Assembly (NCBI RefSeq): GCF_002135235.1 | Contig: NZ_NEGB01000002.1 | Location: forward strand, 124,001-188,000 | Reading direction: 5' to 3' | Source: Acinetobacter silvestris | GTDB taxonomy: Bacteria > Pseudomonadota > Gammaproteobacteria > Pseudomonadales > Moraxellaceae | DNA: 64,000 bases | In this document: piece by piece, positions 1-9,519 of the stretch | Position numbering within the stretch: position 1 is the first letter of the stretch | How the letters are laid out: every line of letters starts with the position of its first letter | Translations under genes and position numbers: made by a program | Notes under the pieces: generated by a model | Seen by the model: the letters and a program-made list of their open reading frames with translations, nothing else | The model's database searches: none | What the model was told of the DNA's origin: nothing

Positions 1-557
1 CTAGATAAATTTTCTCGGCTGAACTTTATGTGAGGTTGAGAGTCTTCATCATAATTAGCTGTCATGATCAAAACAGATTCAGGTAGCAGGCTTTCTACTT
101 CTTGCAACCCAAATATAAGATCTGGCAAGTAAATTACATATGATTTTGTAAAACAAATTTTAAAAAAAACATCAAATTCATTCGTCAAAACCACTCGTGA
201 TAATTTCGTTTTACTCAGCAACCGATTGACTAATAAACCATCACCAATTTGAAGTGCTGCTTTCCGCCGTTCTATGACTTTATAAGGTTCACAAGATATA
301 TCATATTCATAACCCATCCCAACAATCAAATAACCAGTCACAAAATTCAGATTAGAATTATTCACAAGTTTAAAAACGTTGCAGCCACCACAATCCAAAT
401 CTGGGTAGTGTGGATGTATGTAACTTTCAATTGAAATTTGATCGCCTTTTATAAAGTTTAAGGAAAACTCTTCAAAGGTAGATGAAGAAGTAACTTGCCC
501 AGTTAAAGGATGTGTACTTAATATAGGATGTTCTTCATCTAATTTTATTTTCAACAT
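1..557 (-). CDS. Unknown protein, C-terminus cut by window edge
   Basis: An open frame on the minus strand runs from an ATG at 557 off the left edge, giving at least 185 residues without a stop. The ATG at 557 is preferred because AAGAA lies about six bases before it; an in-frame ATG at 572 has no visible ribosome site. The protein begins MLKIKLDEEH and contains a DLDCGGCNVF stretch. No signal peptide or membrane segment is seen. I do not recognise the family. It lies downstream of an AlpA-like gene on the same strand in a patch that looks like a decayed mobile element, so an accessory role is likely, but no function is proposed. Confidence 0.6.
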   Translation of the reverse strand, partial: MLKIKLDEEHPILSTHPLTGQVTSSSTFEEFSLNFIKGDQISIESYIHPHYPDLDCGGCNVFKLVNNSNLNFVTGYLIVGMGYEYDISCEPYKVIERRKAALQIGDGLLVNRLLSKTKLSRVVLTNEFDVFFKICFTKSYVIYLPDLIFGLQEVESLLPESVLIMTANYDEDSQPHIKFSRENLS

Positions 558-717
558 ATTAATTCTTACCATTTTTCAAAATTTCAAGCAAAACTTTACT
601 TATCCACTTAATGAATTTAAGTAGAGGCTTTACGTACTGTATTAGAAAAGTTAGATTTAAATTACTGAGTGTATTTCGAGCTGAACCCAGCAAAAATGCT
701 GGGTTCATAAAGAAAAT

Positions 718-897
718 TTACTTAATCTCACCTGCAAATTTCAAAATTTCATTCCGATTCCAACGTAACAGGCGACCATGACGCTTTGGAACAACTGGAC
801 CATTTTCATAAATTGCCCATTTACGGAGTGTTTGTGGTTGAAATCCAAGAAGCTTTGCAGCTTCTGCTGTAGTAATTAATAAACTTTCTTGCTTCAT
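718..897 (-). CDS. AlpA/excisionase-like helix-turn-helix protein
   Basis: A 59-residue reading frame starts at ATG 897 with AGAAGGGA about ten bases upstream. The sequence contains TTAEAAKLLGFQPQTLRKW, which matches the MerR/AlpA-type helix-turn-helix layout (alanine-rich helix, L-G turn, recognition helix with TLRKW), followed by a basic wing with KRHGRLLRWN. Such small proteins regulate integrase or excision genes in P4-like satellites and genomic islands (known of the family). It is divergent from the unknown gene at 1033, and the 135-base gap holds an inverted repeat that could be its operator. No intact integrase is next to it here, so its target is inferred only. Confidence 0.75.
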   Translation of the reverse strand: MKQESLLITTAEAAKLLGFQPQTLRKWAIYENGPVVPKRHGRLLRWNRNEILKFAGEIK

Positions 898-949
898 CTT
901 GAAGCGTCCCTTCTTAATTAAATTGTGTTATTTTTTAGTTGATTTTTAC

Positions 950-1000
950 TTGTTTGGGGAGGTTCTTATAATTACTATATTTTCTTACCCCCCCAAACAA
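950..1000. repeat. 10-bp inverted repeat in divergent promoter region
   Basis: TTGTTTGGGG at 950-959 is exactly mirrored by CCCCAAACAA at 991-1000, with a 31-base AT-rich spacer. It sits between the AlpA-like gene (minus, start 897) and the unknown gene (plus, start 1033). G/C-rich arms in an otherwise AT-rich gap suggest a protein binding site, possibly for the AlpA-like protein. A folded RNA structure is less likely because of the long loop and lack of a T-run. Confidence 0.5.
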
Positions 1001-1032
1001 ATTATACTTTTTGATTGCTATTGGAACATTTT

Positions 1033-1869
1033 ATGTCAGGACGTCCAAAAACTGGATTTGTTACAAAATTGAAAACCATTATTTGGTATGAACACGTTGC
1101 AGAACGTGTTCTCAATGAAAACACTCAAAATAATGTGCGTCCGCATCAAACGGAGTTAGACTCGCGCTTAGCAAGTAAAAATAAACTAGATAATTTTTTT
1201 GGTGAAAATGGCAGTAAAATTTGGACAAAATTTTCTATAGGGCAAGTATCTCCAGTAACAAAAATAAAAATTGTTGAAAAAAAACTTCCAAATTCTTCAA
1301 TTTATTTTGTCCATCCTATTTGGGAAATATTAAGTAAAACTTACGTTAGTGAAGCAGATTTATATAAATTTTATGAAAATTTGAACAGCTCCACTCAAAA
1401 AATTATACGTAAAAAAAATATTGAAGAAGTTGTAATCGACTTTGATGCTAATTTTGAAAAAGAATTTGAAAATATTTTAGATCTGTATAGTTTTTTGCTA
1501 TTTATTACCTATCAAAGTAAATTCAACCTTCACATTCAAAATCTTGAATATAGCTACTTAGCTTTATTGCAATATAGCTCATTAATTATTGATTTAATTG
1601 GTAGCACGGGATATTACTTAATTAAACTAATAGAATTGCATTTTCAATTAGAACCCAATTCTCGTTTGAACAAAATGGGAGCTGATTTTGACTTCCATCT
1701 AAAACAAATTAATTTATATAATATAGTTCAAAATGCCTTTAAAACTAATCCTCAACGATATACTTTACTAAAAAACTACTTTGATGATTTCAGAAATGAG
1801 TTCTATAAGTATCAATTAAAGTTAGCGTCTATTGAAGACTTCTATACAAAAAATAGTGAGAAGATTTGA
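1033..1869 (+). CDS. Unknown 278-aa protein of accessory patch
   Basis: The frame is open from a TTG at 1015, but ATG 1033 is preferred: it follows TTGGAAC at a normal distance and gives the N-terminus MSGRPKTGFVTKLK. The protein is soluble-looking, rich in Lys, Asn, Phe and Tyr, with a helix-rich middle (residues ~140-210) and no signal peptide. I recognise no domain or catalytic motif. Its basic SGRPKTG start could touch nucleic acid, but this is a guess. The gene is very AT-rich compared with the core genes further right and is divergent from the AlpA-like regulator, consistent with horizontal origin. Confidence 0.65.
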   Translation: MSGRPKTGFVTKLKTIIWYEHVAERVLNENTQNNVRPHQTELDSRLASKNKLDNFFGENGSKIWTKFSIGQVSPVTKIKIVEKKLPNSSIYFVHPIWEILSKTYVSEADLYKFYENLNSSTQKIIRKKNIEEVVIDFDANFEKEFENILDLYSFLLFITYQSKFNLHIQNLEYSYLALLQYSSLIIDLIGSTGYYLIKLIELHFQLEPNSRLNKMGADFDFHLKQINLYNIVQNAFKTNPQRYTLLKNYFDDFRNEFYKYQLKLASIEDFYTKNSEKI

Positions 1870-1870
1870 T

Positions 1871-1966
1871 TCCACACGTTACCGATCTAAAATTGGTAAA
1901 GTTAGAGATGCACTGAGCGTATTCGATTTTAGAACAAAGTCGTTAAAACCTATGCTCATTGATTGA
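1871..1966 (+). pseudogene. Short coding relic before tRNA
   Basis: Directly after the 278-aa gene, a frame without a start reads STRYRSKIGKVRDALSVFDF and ends at TGA 1964-1966. It has a basic, ordered look unlike random AT-rich DNA, and may be the tail of a replication or DNA-binding protein. It has no start codon in context. The family is not recognised and this is low confidence. Confidence 0.25.
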
Positions 1967-2029
1967 TGCTAGACTAGAAGACAGGTTTAAGTTGCTTTAT
2001 TTTGCTTACCATTCGCTTACTAAAACCCA

Positions 2030-2070
2030 AAAAACAAAAAACCACTTACGATTAATGCACGTAAGTGGTT
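2030..2070 (-). terminator. Rho-independent terminator of the tRNA gene
   Basis: Perfect 11-bp stem AACCACTTACG (2040-2050) and CGTAAGTGGTT (2060-2070), 9-base loop. Read on the minus strand it is followed by a T-rich run, and it lies nine bases beyond the tRNA CCA end. Confidence 0.85.
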
Positions 2071-2078
2071 GTTTTATA

Positions 2079-2155
<77 letters not shown>

Positions 2156-2332
2156 TTCATCAAGTTATTAAATATTTATCAACAACTTGGAATGACGGCA
2201 ATACTATCCAAATTTTTTAATTATATCAAGTTTTTTTTCGAGTAGACGCATAGTAGGCCCTAAAAAACTTTGTGATATATTATTGTTAGATATTGCAATA
2301 GACAAGATTATTACAATCACAATGCGTACAAA

Positions 2333-2815
2333 AATCAAGATTTTTTACTGGCCATATTAATTACTGGATTTAGACCTGAAGAAACAGAATGTCTTGAATT
2401 GGTCACATATTGATTTTAAATATAATACGATCAGCTCAGTAGCCCCAAAATAGTGAATCATTAATACTTCCGATGGGTGATATGCTGCATTTCATTATGG
2501 AATGCAGATTTGAACGCTCAGGCGGTAAACCTTACGTTTTTCAAGCTCGTCAAGGGATAGTCATATTACAAATAGAAGTAAAGCACGAGGAAAAATTGCA
2601 GCAGTTAGCGGTATTTCTTTTACTTATCATGATCTCAGGCGTACATTCTCTAGTATTTCCAATAGCTTAAATATTACCTCATTTACTTTAAACGGCTGAT
2701 CAACCATACTCTTGATGGATCTGACATTACGGATGGCTACATTCAAGTGTCATTTAATGATTTAAAAGATGCGATGAATAAAATTTCATATTTTTTAATG
2801 AAGCAAAATAACTAA
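2333..2815 (+). pseudogene. Decayed tyrosine recombinase (integrase) C-terminus
   Basis: Pieces in two or three frames reconstruct the catalytic half of a phage-type integrase. DFLLAILITGFRPEE near 2340 fits the first Arg box. TYHDLRRTFSSISNS near 2620 fits the H-x-x-R box. ITDGYIQV near 2735 fits the Tyr region, ending at TAA 2813-2815 after MKQNN. Stops and frameshifts separate these parts, and no N-terminal domain is seen. It lies 180 bases from the tRNA gene, the usual position of an island integrase, so it is read as the remains of an island that used this tRNA. Confidence 0.7.
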
Positions 2816-3186
2816 TCAAAGATCGTCAATACAAAGTAGTAACTCGACACTTGGATTATCTTGCAAAAACTATGGCCAATAAAATAGATAATCCGGCATC
2901 AGCTACTTTTCTAAAATTGATCAATTAAAGGCCGCGATGAATAAAGAAGCAAAGCATAAACAGATAGATTAACCCCCATCAATGGATCGGGTTTTCTTAT
3001 TTGAGGGACAATACCTTTTCACTTGCTTTATTTTATGTCGTAAAGAATAGCCTAAAACCTTTTTATCGATGTAATATTATAAGATATACCCAAGCCAAAA
3101 TCAGATAATAATATTGTTTATAGTGCAAACTCCATCAAATGAAAACAAGGGTCGTTATACAAAAAAGCTCTCATAGGCTGTTGAGT
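2816..3186. other. Non-coding stretch, decayed
   Basis: No convincing gene, RNA or repeat. A short frame after the integrase relic (KDRQYKVVTRHLDYLAKTMA) suggests continued decay of the same element. The rest is AT-rich without recognisable structure. Confidence 0.4.
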
Positions 3187-3858
3187 TCATATTAAAAAAT
3201 GAAGCAGCTTGATTATAAAGTCAGCTATTTCATCAGGTCTTGAAGCAAGAGAAACATGGCTAGCATCAAGTTCAATTACCTCCTTGGTATTCAATCTTTC
3301 GGCCATTTTTCTTTGATTTTCAGCTGTAATCATACGATCCTGATTTGAAATTTGATACCAAAACGGTTTCATCTTCCATGGAGGTAAAAGGTACTGGCAA
3401 GAGGAGCCTTTCTGGGCAATAGCCATTGCGATAGATTCTGAAGGATTTAAGTCCTGACAGAAACTCTTATGGTATTTTTCTGCATTCACCCATAAATAAC
3501 CATCACTATCTGGATAAAGGTCAACAGCAGCTTCAGGTGGATGCTGTTGAGTTATCAGATCGGGGCTTTCGGAACGATCTGGCGCAAATGCGGCGATGTA
3601 TACCAACCCCACCACTTTTTCATTATTACCTGCTTCAGTAATAACTACACCACCATAGCAATGACCAACCAACAAGACTGGGCCATCTATCTGATTAATC
3701 ATCTTGATAGCCCTTTCAACATCATCAGCTAAGGATGTTAAAGGAATTTCTACAGCTATTACTTGGAAATTTTTCTTAACTAATAAAGGAATGACATGTT
3801 GCCAATGGAGAGCGTTTCCCTAGAATCCATGAACCAGAACAATTGTAGATAGTTTCAT
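3187..3858 (-). pseudogene. Alpha/beta hydrolase with one internal stop codon
   Basis: A 223-codon alpha/beta-hydrolase frame starts at ATG 3858 with AGGAGAAAT directly upstream. Codons 1-12 read MKLSTIVLVHGF (the HG oxyanion box). Codon 13 is TAG (3820-3822) where TGG (Trp) would fit the HGxW pattern, and the frame then continues without fault to the end. The nucleophile box is GHCYGG at ~codons 65-70, so Cys replaces the usual Ser. A late Asp (NQD) and His (DASHVSL) complete a plausible triad. The single TAG makes this a recent-looking pseudogene; restart at ATG 3702 would lose the N-terminal strands. Substrate unknown; the closest feel is the small EstC-like esterase group. Confidence 0.8.
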
Positions 3859-4044
3859 ATTTCTCCTATTCTTCTGATGAAATTCAATTTTAAAGAATAT
3901 ATGATTTTTTACTGAAATATTAATTTTTTGTATTTCTGAAAGAACTATTATTACCACGTATCTAACATAGTCAGCCTTATAACATATCCCCTACCTACAG
4001 TGTTTTCACATTACCCTACATTCAATTTGATGCTACTTGAGTGA

Positions 4045-4460
4045 GCTTTAATTAATCGAGGAAATCTAAAAATTTGGTTTAATCCTCATACTGAATAGTA
4101 TGTTGAATCAAAAGGTGAATAAGTTAGAAATCAAATTGACTCTGACACAGCTATTCAATCTTGCCTGATAATTAAATCTCTTTTTCAATTAACACTGTGT
4201 ATGGTTACAGGCTTTGTGCAAAGTCTCATTCAACTAGAAACTGGATTGAACAGCTCCTAATACCAGCGATTATCAGTACACAACACTTTAGAAAAATGAT
4301 CTAGTTATCATCATCAAAGTTTGATAGAAACCATAATGCACTGTATTAAATTATTCCGTGAAAATAAAAATATTTTTAAAATTAGATCAATGAGATACAC
4401 TTCACAACTCCAATTTCTGCAACTTAATAACTGGCCGAACAAATAAGCTTTTTTTACAAA
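4045..4460 (+). mobile_element. IS5-family (IS17-like) transposase relic
   Basis: Fragments in one main frame match the transposase seen at 42.9-43.3 kb: ALINRGN then IWFNPHTE near 4045-4095, TAIQSCLIIKSLFQLTLCMV and GFVQSLIQL to 4240, and LIETIMHCIKLFREN near 4330, which corresponds to the C-terminal part. Internal stops and a large deletion make it inactive. No terminal repeats were identified. Confidence 0.75.
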
Positions 4461-4506
4461 AGAGCCTTTATAGTTTTTAAACTAAACGCTTTTGTTATGA
4501 ATAAAT

Positions 4507-4866
4507 TTAAGAATTAGATGCACAATCGATATTTAACTTCTTTGAGTAACCACTCATAATGTTGTTTAAATCAGCTAAATATTTAGCCTCAGATTCTGCA
4601 TTTCCTGTCGCATTACCGTATTTTAAACTTTTCGGTATGTATTCTTCTTTATATAATTTTCGAAAATCACTACACAATAAATTCTTTTTCCCTTCCTGCG
4701 ATATTCTATTGTCATCTAAATTAAGAAGAATTTGCGTAATCTGTAAATCAATCGCATCCAAATCTTTACTGATAGAGATCAACTCCATTTCATTTACTTT
4801 TTCTTTATTAGGGTTTGAACAGGCTACAAAAAGTAATACAAAGCTAATTGTTAGAATTTTTTTCAT
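4507..4866 (-). CDS. Small unknown lipoprotein
   Basis: The start at ATG 4866 gives a 119-residue protein beginning MKKILTISFVLLFVAC. That is a short lipoprotein signal with the lipobox LFVAC and Cys at residue 16, so it should be lipidated and anchored in an envelope membrane. The open frame extends to 4926, but that start would destroy the signal peptide. The mature part is helical and charged with no family I recognise; two more Cys occur (NLLCSDF and the C-terminal DCAS). It stands alone between an IS relic and a second small orphan gene. Confidence 0.65.
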   Translation of the reverse strand: MKKILTISFVLLFVACSNPNKEKVNEMELISISKDLDAIDLQITQILLNLDDNRISQEGKKNLLCSDFRKLYKEEYIPKSLKYGNATGNAESEAKYLADLNNIMSGYSKKLNIDCASNS

Positions 4867-5222
4867 ACCAGTCTTCTTTTTATATAAAAAATTTATTCTA
4901 TTAAAAATAGACAACCAAGTCCACACTAAATTAAAAATTGTGAATTAATTTGCATTTTAATAGGTTTTCATTACTATCTGCTTTAAGTCAAAAAATTAGT
5001 TAAAAGACCTAATAAAAAAACCGACCACACTTCTTCGATCATATCTGCAAAACATCTTTAAATTTATACTAAAAACTATTATTATTTATTCTAATAAAAA
5101 AATGTCCAAATACCCAGAAATAAGTATTCTTTTTATTCGTAAAAAGTATTAATTTAAATAGGGATTTAAATTAGTTTAAATCAGACCTATCTCTAGGATG
5201 TAATATTTTATAAGGAGATACC

Positions 5223-5483
5223 ATGAGCATTAAAATAACTAACAATTCCGAGTTGGCTATTAAAGCATGCATCAACAAATGGGGCGATGAAGGCGATACA
5301 GTATGGTTTATTATTCAATCTGGGACATCTGAGACATGGGCCAGAGAAACAGATAAACCACTGATCATGCTTATTGAAAAAGATAAGCAAATTACTGGTT
5401 ATTGCATTTATTCCGAGAGTAAAATCATTATAACTGATACAAAAGTAACTGACCGTGGACTGGAAAAAAACAGTCTGTATTGA
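5223..5483 (+). CDS. Small unknown 86-aa protein
   Basis: ATG 5223 follows a near-perfect ribosome site (AAGGAGATACC). The protein starts MSIKITNNSELAIKACINKW, has no signal peptide or membrane helix, and looks like a small alpha/beta domain (an N-terminal helix followed by WFIIQSG and later IIITDTKV strands). No family is recognised. Strong translation signals and a clean terminator directly after the stop argue that it is a real, expressed single-gene unit. Confidence 0.7.
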   Translation: MSIKITNNSELAIKACINKWGDEGDTVWFIIQSGTSETWARETDKPLIMLIEKDKQITGYCIYSESKIIITDTKVTDRGLEKNSLY

Positions 5484-5490
5484 ACATAAT

Positions 5491-5512
5491 AAAAGGCCCT
5501 ATTGGGCTTTTT
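5491..5512 (+). terminator. Terminator after the 86-aa gene
   Basis: AAAAGGCCC - TATT - GGGCTTTTT hairpin eight bases after the stop codon, ending in a T-run. Confidence 0.8.
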
Positions 5513-5771
5513 ATTCATAAAATTCAAAAACATAATGCTGAAAATACACTATTTAAATGCTGATATGTACGATAAGTAGTAGAGAAAGATATTTTTAAAA
5601 TTAATTTAATTATAAATCCAAGAGTTAAAAGCAACGTAACTTTATTTTGCTCTTCAATTTATTGCATAAAAATTACAAACAACTTCTAAAATTAGCATTC
5701 CAATCATTGTTTTTTAAAATTTAAACTCGCAAAATTCTCATTTAAATTTTCATGCATAACAAAGGGCTAAA

Positions 5772-6335
5772 ATGAAAAAGCAACTTGGCAAACTCACTTT
5801 TAAACTCGCAGGTTGGAAGTATCATGTTGAGCCTAATGTACTTGAAAATAAACAAGTGATTATCGGCTTTGAACATACATCAATGATGGATGCCATATTA
5901 TCACTGGCAATTTTTCAAATATATGATTTAAAAATTCATACCCTGATCAAAAAAGAACTATTCAAAGGCCCAATGAAGCCTATTTTAGAAGCACTTGGGG
6001 GAATAGCTGTTGACCGAAAATCTAATCAAGATATCGTGACACAGATGGTTGAACTGTTTAACAACAATGAACAATTTAATTTAGTCATTGCACCAGAAGC
6101 AACACGTGCCAGAAATAGTCAAAGTCGTAAGCCAATACGAACAGGGTTTTGGCATATCGCTAAAGCTGCCAATGTTCCAATTGTTTTAATGTTTGCAAAT
6201 TCAAAAACCAAACAAGGTGGAATATTTGGAAAAATCTATCCGAGCGATTTAGATCATGACCTTGCCGAGATCAAACGTCTGTACAAAGAAAATACGGGAT
6301 TAGATATTCTGATTCCTGAAGCTAAAAAATCTTAA
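5772..6335 (+). CDS. 1-acylglycerol-phosphate acyltransferase family protein
   Basis: A 187-residue PlsC/LPLAT-type acyltransferase. The catalytic H-x4-D box is HTSMMD (residues ~36-41), followed by GGIAVDRKS (block II) and a block III variant APEATRA in place of the usual EGTR. Family members move acyl chains from acyl-ACP or acyl-CoA to lysophospholipids at the cytoplasmic face of the inner membrane. This one is short and lacks an obvious N-terminal membrane helix. ATG 5772 follows AAGGGCTAAA. It stands alone ahead of yebC. The exact acceptor is unknown. Confidence 0.8.
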   Translation: MKKQLGKLTFKLAGWKYHVEPNVLENKQVIIGFEHTSMMDAILSLAIFQIYDLKIHTLIKKELFKGPMKPILEALGGIAVDRKSNQDIVTQMVELFNNNEQFNLVIAPEATRARNSQSRKPIRTGFWHIAKAANVPIVLMFANSKTKQGGIFGKIYPSDLDHDLAEIKRLYKENTGLDILIPEAKKS

Positions 6336-6444
6336 TAATTGACGATATTCTAGTACTTAAGCACTTTCTCACAAAAAACAGCTTATGGTAGAATTTAGCA
6401 CATTCGATTAGGCATAAAGCCGATCTACAAGGAGCATATTTCGC

Positions 6445-7194
6445 ATGGCGGGTCATTCCAAGTGGGCTAATATTAAGCATCGCAAAGCAAAACAAGATGC
6501 TAGCCGTGGTAAACTTTTTACCAAATACATTCGTGAATTAACCACAGCTGCAAAACTCGGTGGCCCAGATGCGGGAAGTAACCCTCGTCTACGTGCTGTG
6601 GTTGAAAAAGCATTATCTGTAAACATGACACGTGATGTAATTAACCGTGCCATTCAACGTGGTGCTGGTGATGAAGATAACGACGATTTAAAAGAAGTTA
6701 CCTACGAAGGTTATGGCGTTGGTGGTGTTGCCGTATTGGTTGAAACCATGACTGACAACTTAAACCGTACTGTGCCTGATGTTCGCCACTGTTTCTCTAA
6801 AACCAACGGTAATTTAGGTACAGCGGGTTCAGTTGCCTATCTCTTTACTAAACGTGGTGAAATTACTTTTGAAGATGTTTCTTTAGAAGATAAAATCATG
6901 GACGTGGCTTTAGAAGCTGGCGCTGAAGATATTGAAGTCGGTGAAGATGAAATTTTAGTCATCACGACACCTGAATCTTTTGGTGATGTTCAAGATGCCT
7001 TAACTGCTGCAGGATTAAAATCTGATAATGCTGAAGTGGTAATGAGTCCATCAACTAAAGCTGAAATCACGGATATCGACCAAGCTAAACTCATTTTAAA
7101 AATGATTGATATGTTTGAAGATCTTGATGATGTTCAAAACGTTTATACCAACGTTGAATTCACAGACGATGTTCTTGCTCAACTTGACGAATAA
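6445..7194 (+). CDS. yebC: YebC/PmpR family regulator (TACO1 family)
   Basis: 249 residues, the usual length. The N-terminus [19 protein letters not shown] is the family signature, followed by GGxDxxxNPRLR and [13 protein letters not shown] segments. YebC proteins bind DNA as transcription regulators (PmpR) and newer work links the family to translation of proline-rich stretches. A strong site AAGGAGCA precedes ATG 6445 and an intrinsic terminator follows, so it is probably monocistronic. In many bacteria yebC sits with ruvC; that linkage is absent here. Confidence 0.95.
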   Translation: MAGHSKWANIKHRKAKQDASRGKLFTKYIRELTTAAKLGGPDAGSNPRLRAVVEKALSVNMTRDVINRAIQRGAGDEDNDDLKEVTYEGYGVGGVAVLVETMTDNLNRTVPDVRHCFSKTNGNLGTAGSVAYLFTKRGEITFEDVSLEDKIMDVALEAGAEDIEVGEDEILVITTPESFGDVQDALTAAGLKSDNAEVVMSPSTKAEITDIDQAKLILKMIDMFEDLDDVQNVYTNVEFTDDVLAQLDE

Positions 7195-7206
7195 TCAATT
7201 TAAGTT

Positions 7207-7232
7207 AAAAACGCACATTTTTGTGCGTTTTT
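7207..7232 (+). terminator. Terminator after yebC
   Basis: AAAAACGCACA - TTTT - TGTGCGTTTTT, a perfect 11-bp stem with A- and T-runs, thirteen bases after the yebC stop. It can work in both directions. Confidence 0.9.
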
Positions 7233-7412
7233 ATTAACATATTTCAATAACTTATAAACAACACATTAACATTGTACTAGATCTAAAAAAATAATATTTA
7301 AAAAAAACAATTAAAGTAAATAGGCATAACCACTTCAATCCTGATCTCGTCTCATTTATGGTCGGCTATCACAAACTATAAACGTTTAAACGGCATGAAC
7401 CTTGTTTAAAAA

Positions 7413-7886
7413 TCAAACTCGACTCAACAATCCATTACAGTTAAATACTTTATATTGCTTAATTACAAAACTCGAATGCAATGCAACAACATGCTCAATT
7501 TTACCAATCCGCTTTAATAAAATTTCACTATAGTTTTCCATATCTTTGGCAATTACTTCTACTAAGAAATCAGCTGATTGTCCTGTCACTAAAAAAGCAT
7601 TAATCACTTCAGGAATATTTTCAAGTTCTTCTAAAAATTTTGCAAAGGTATCCGTATCATGTTTACTCAGCGATACCTGTAATATGACATGTAATTTAAA
7701 GCCTAATTTTTCATAATTAATATCACGCTTCAAATTAGTCATGAGATTAGTTTCTATGAGATGCTTAATACGACGATGCACTGAACTCACAGAAAGGCTG
7801 ATCCGCTCAGACAACTCATTAAGATTAATATCTTCATGGGTTAATATCTCGAGAATTTGTTTATCATAACGATCAAGTTCCATCAT
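7413..7886 (-). CDS. Lrp/AsnC family transcriptional regulator
   Basis: 157 residues from ATG 7886 (or 7883), chosen because GGAG lies just upstream; the longer TTG start would place the ribosome site inside the gene. Residues ~1-60 form the winged helix-turn-helix (LDRYDKQILEIL, then SVSSVHRRIKHL), and the rest is the RAM ligand-binding domain, with the typical GFKLHVILQVSL and INAFLVTGQSADFLVEV strands. Lrp-type proteins sense amino acids and form octamers. The neighbouring intergenic region is long and no target gene is divergent from it nearby, so its regulon cannot be inferred. Confidence 0.85.
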   Translation of the reverse strand: MMELDRYDKQILEILTHEDINLNELSERISLSVSSVHRRIKHLIETNLMTNLKRDINYEKLGFKLHVILQVSLSKHDTDTFAKFLEELENIPEVINAFLVTGQSADFLVEVIAKDMENYSEILLKRIGKIEHVVALHSSFVIKQYKVFNCNGLLSRV

Positions 7887-8327
7887 TGGCTCCAATGTTA
7901 TTTATTATTTAGGGATGATGAACTCATCATGCTGTTTCCACCTAAAAAATGCTAAAAATTCAATCAAAAAAACTCAGATTAAAAATCATTTGTTTATCAC
8001 TCAATTACCGCTACCTTTAAAATTTCATGCTATAGCAGACGTAACCAAATTCATATTTTTAATGAATTTTCTAAAATTTCGTTCACATTCCCCTGTTTTA
8101 CCCAATCTCAGCTAAACGCATACGTTAGCTTTATCCGTACAGGATTATTTGCCTAAAATTTATTAATTTCTAGCAGTTTTTAAGAAATATTTTCATTAAA
8201 TTGCATAAATATGTATTTTTTCCCGATTGATATACAAATAACGGTAAATTTATCCAAGTTTTATGCAAATTTTGATAATTGTTATTTCTATCATGTCAGA
8301 AGTCCTTCTGTCCGTTCTAAAAAGAAC
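7887..8327. other. Long AT-rich intergenic region
   Basis: About 440 bases between the start of the Lrp-type gene and the end of the GST gene, both on the minus strand. It must hold the Lrp-type gene promoter. No hairpin, repeat or gene was recognised; small open frames here lack ribosome sites. Confidence 0.4.
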
Positions 8328-9092
8328 TTAGACTCCTCGCCAATCTACGCGCGCATTTCTTTCTGTCATATAAATCCGTTGAACATATTGCCCTAAAGGT
8401 AAGTTCAACAATTCATTTTTATAATGAAGAAACTCATCTGACTGAACTTCATGATTTTCATTTTCCCACGGCGTACCCTCTAGCTCCAACAATGGAGCCA
8501 ACATTGAGCACACTGCAATATCTGCTAGTCCCAAACGATCCCCAACTAAATATCTGCAATGATTTTCAATTAAAGTTTGGTTTAATTCGGCAATAATTGC
8601 ATCCATTGTATTTTTGGATGTTGCCACTTTTTCAGCATCTAACTGATAATTCTTGATAATTAATGTTTTTAAAATGGGTTTAGAAATTTTTTCAAATCTA
8701 CGTAAATAGCCTTTTTCACCAATCATAATCTCAATAGGTTCATCACTAATTGGTAAAGTGAGTGCTAAACCCCAACGGCGTACGTGTAATCCAAGCTCAT
8801 TCGCGAGTAGATTAATTTCCAGTGTTTTTTCACGAAGGTTTTGATCTGAACGCAATAAAGCATGCTCTGGATAAATCTCATCTAAATACAAAGCAATTTG
8901 GGTCGAGTCAGCAATCCAGCGCTCCCCGTCTTTTAAAATAGGTAAAGTATTTTGCCCAGTTTTTAATTGTGAAAATGCACGATGTACACCTGGCATTAAA
9001 TTATGCGCAATAAAATCCAACTCTTTATGATCAAGCAACCAACGTGCTTTTTCACAATAATGCGAAAGTGGAAATTGGTAAAGCGTGCGCAT
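8328..9092 (-). CDS. Glutathione S-transferase family protein
   Basis: 254 residues. The N-terminal thioredoxin-like domain reads MRTLYQFPLSHYCEKARWLL with a candidate catalytic Ser/Cys pair (SHYC), followed by the cis-Pro region NTLPIL and the glutathione-binding ADSTQI. The C-terminal all-helical domain contains LADIAVCSMLAPL. These enzymes conjugate glutathione or reduce mixed disulfides in the cytoplasm; the substrate here is unknown. ATG 9092 follows GGAGAATTT. It is not in an obvious operon. Confidence 0.85.
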   Translation of the reverse strand: MRTLYQFPLSHYCEKARWLLDHKELDFIAHNLMPGVHRAFSQLKTGQNTLPILKDGERWIADSTQIALYLDEIYPEHALLRSDQNLREKTLEINLLANELGLHVRRWGLALTLPISDEPIEIMIGEKGYLRRFEKISKPILKTLIIKNYQLDAEKVATSKNTMDAIIAELNQTLIENHCRYLVGDRLGLADIAVCSMLAPLLELEGTPWENENHEVQSDEFLHYKNELLNLPLGQYVQRIYMTERNARVDWRGV

Positions 9093-9519
9093 AAATTCTC
9101 CAAATTATTTTTTTAATCAAATCTTTAATCAAGATTCATCCTAATAAAGCGTTACTTTAATCATTCAATGAACGAAATACAATGAACATTCTGTTTATAC
9201 GTTTTATCATTCCATTCAAAGCATTAAAAAATCTTATGAGTCCTTCCTCGCTCAAAATATCTTTCCTATAAATTATGCTATATCAACTTATTAATCATAT
9301 TCAGTTCTGTATTTTTCAAATGAAGATCACAATAATAATATTCTGAATGCCTCTCTAACTTTCGTAACGCATTTATGCTTTACCTAATTGATTCATTTTT
9401 ATGATGATGGTCGCACAAAACTGTTCAACGCTTTAAATCTTATGACTGAGACCTGACTTTGTCATGGCTTTCATGTAAAATCATCGACAATTTTTATATA
9501 ATACTTTGTGAGTCATTTC
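9093..9519. promoter_or_regulatory. Divergent intergenic region with ychF -10 box
   Basis: 427 bases between gst (minus) and ychF (plus). A TATAAT box at 9497-9502 lies about 18 bases before the ychF ATG, so the leader would be very short. No good -35 is seen. The rest shows no clear repeat or gene. Confidence 0.45.

Noticed and set aside
249..434. 61-codon plus-strand frame at the left edge
   Set aside because: It is antisense to the longer minus-strand gene that runs off the window edge and has no ribosome site.
4559..4948. 129-codon plus-strand frame opposite the small lipoprotein gene
   Set aside because: The minus-strand frame has a clear lipoprotein signal. The plus frame has no start context and an unlikely composition.
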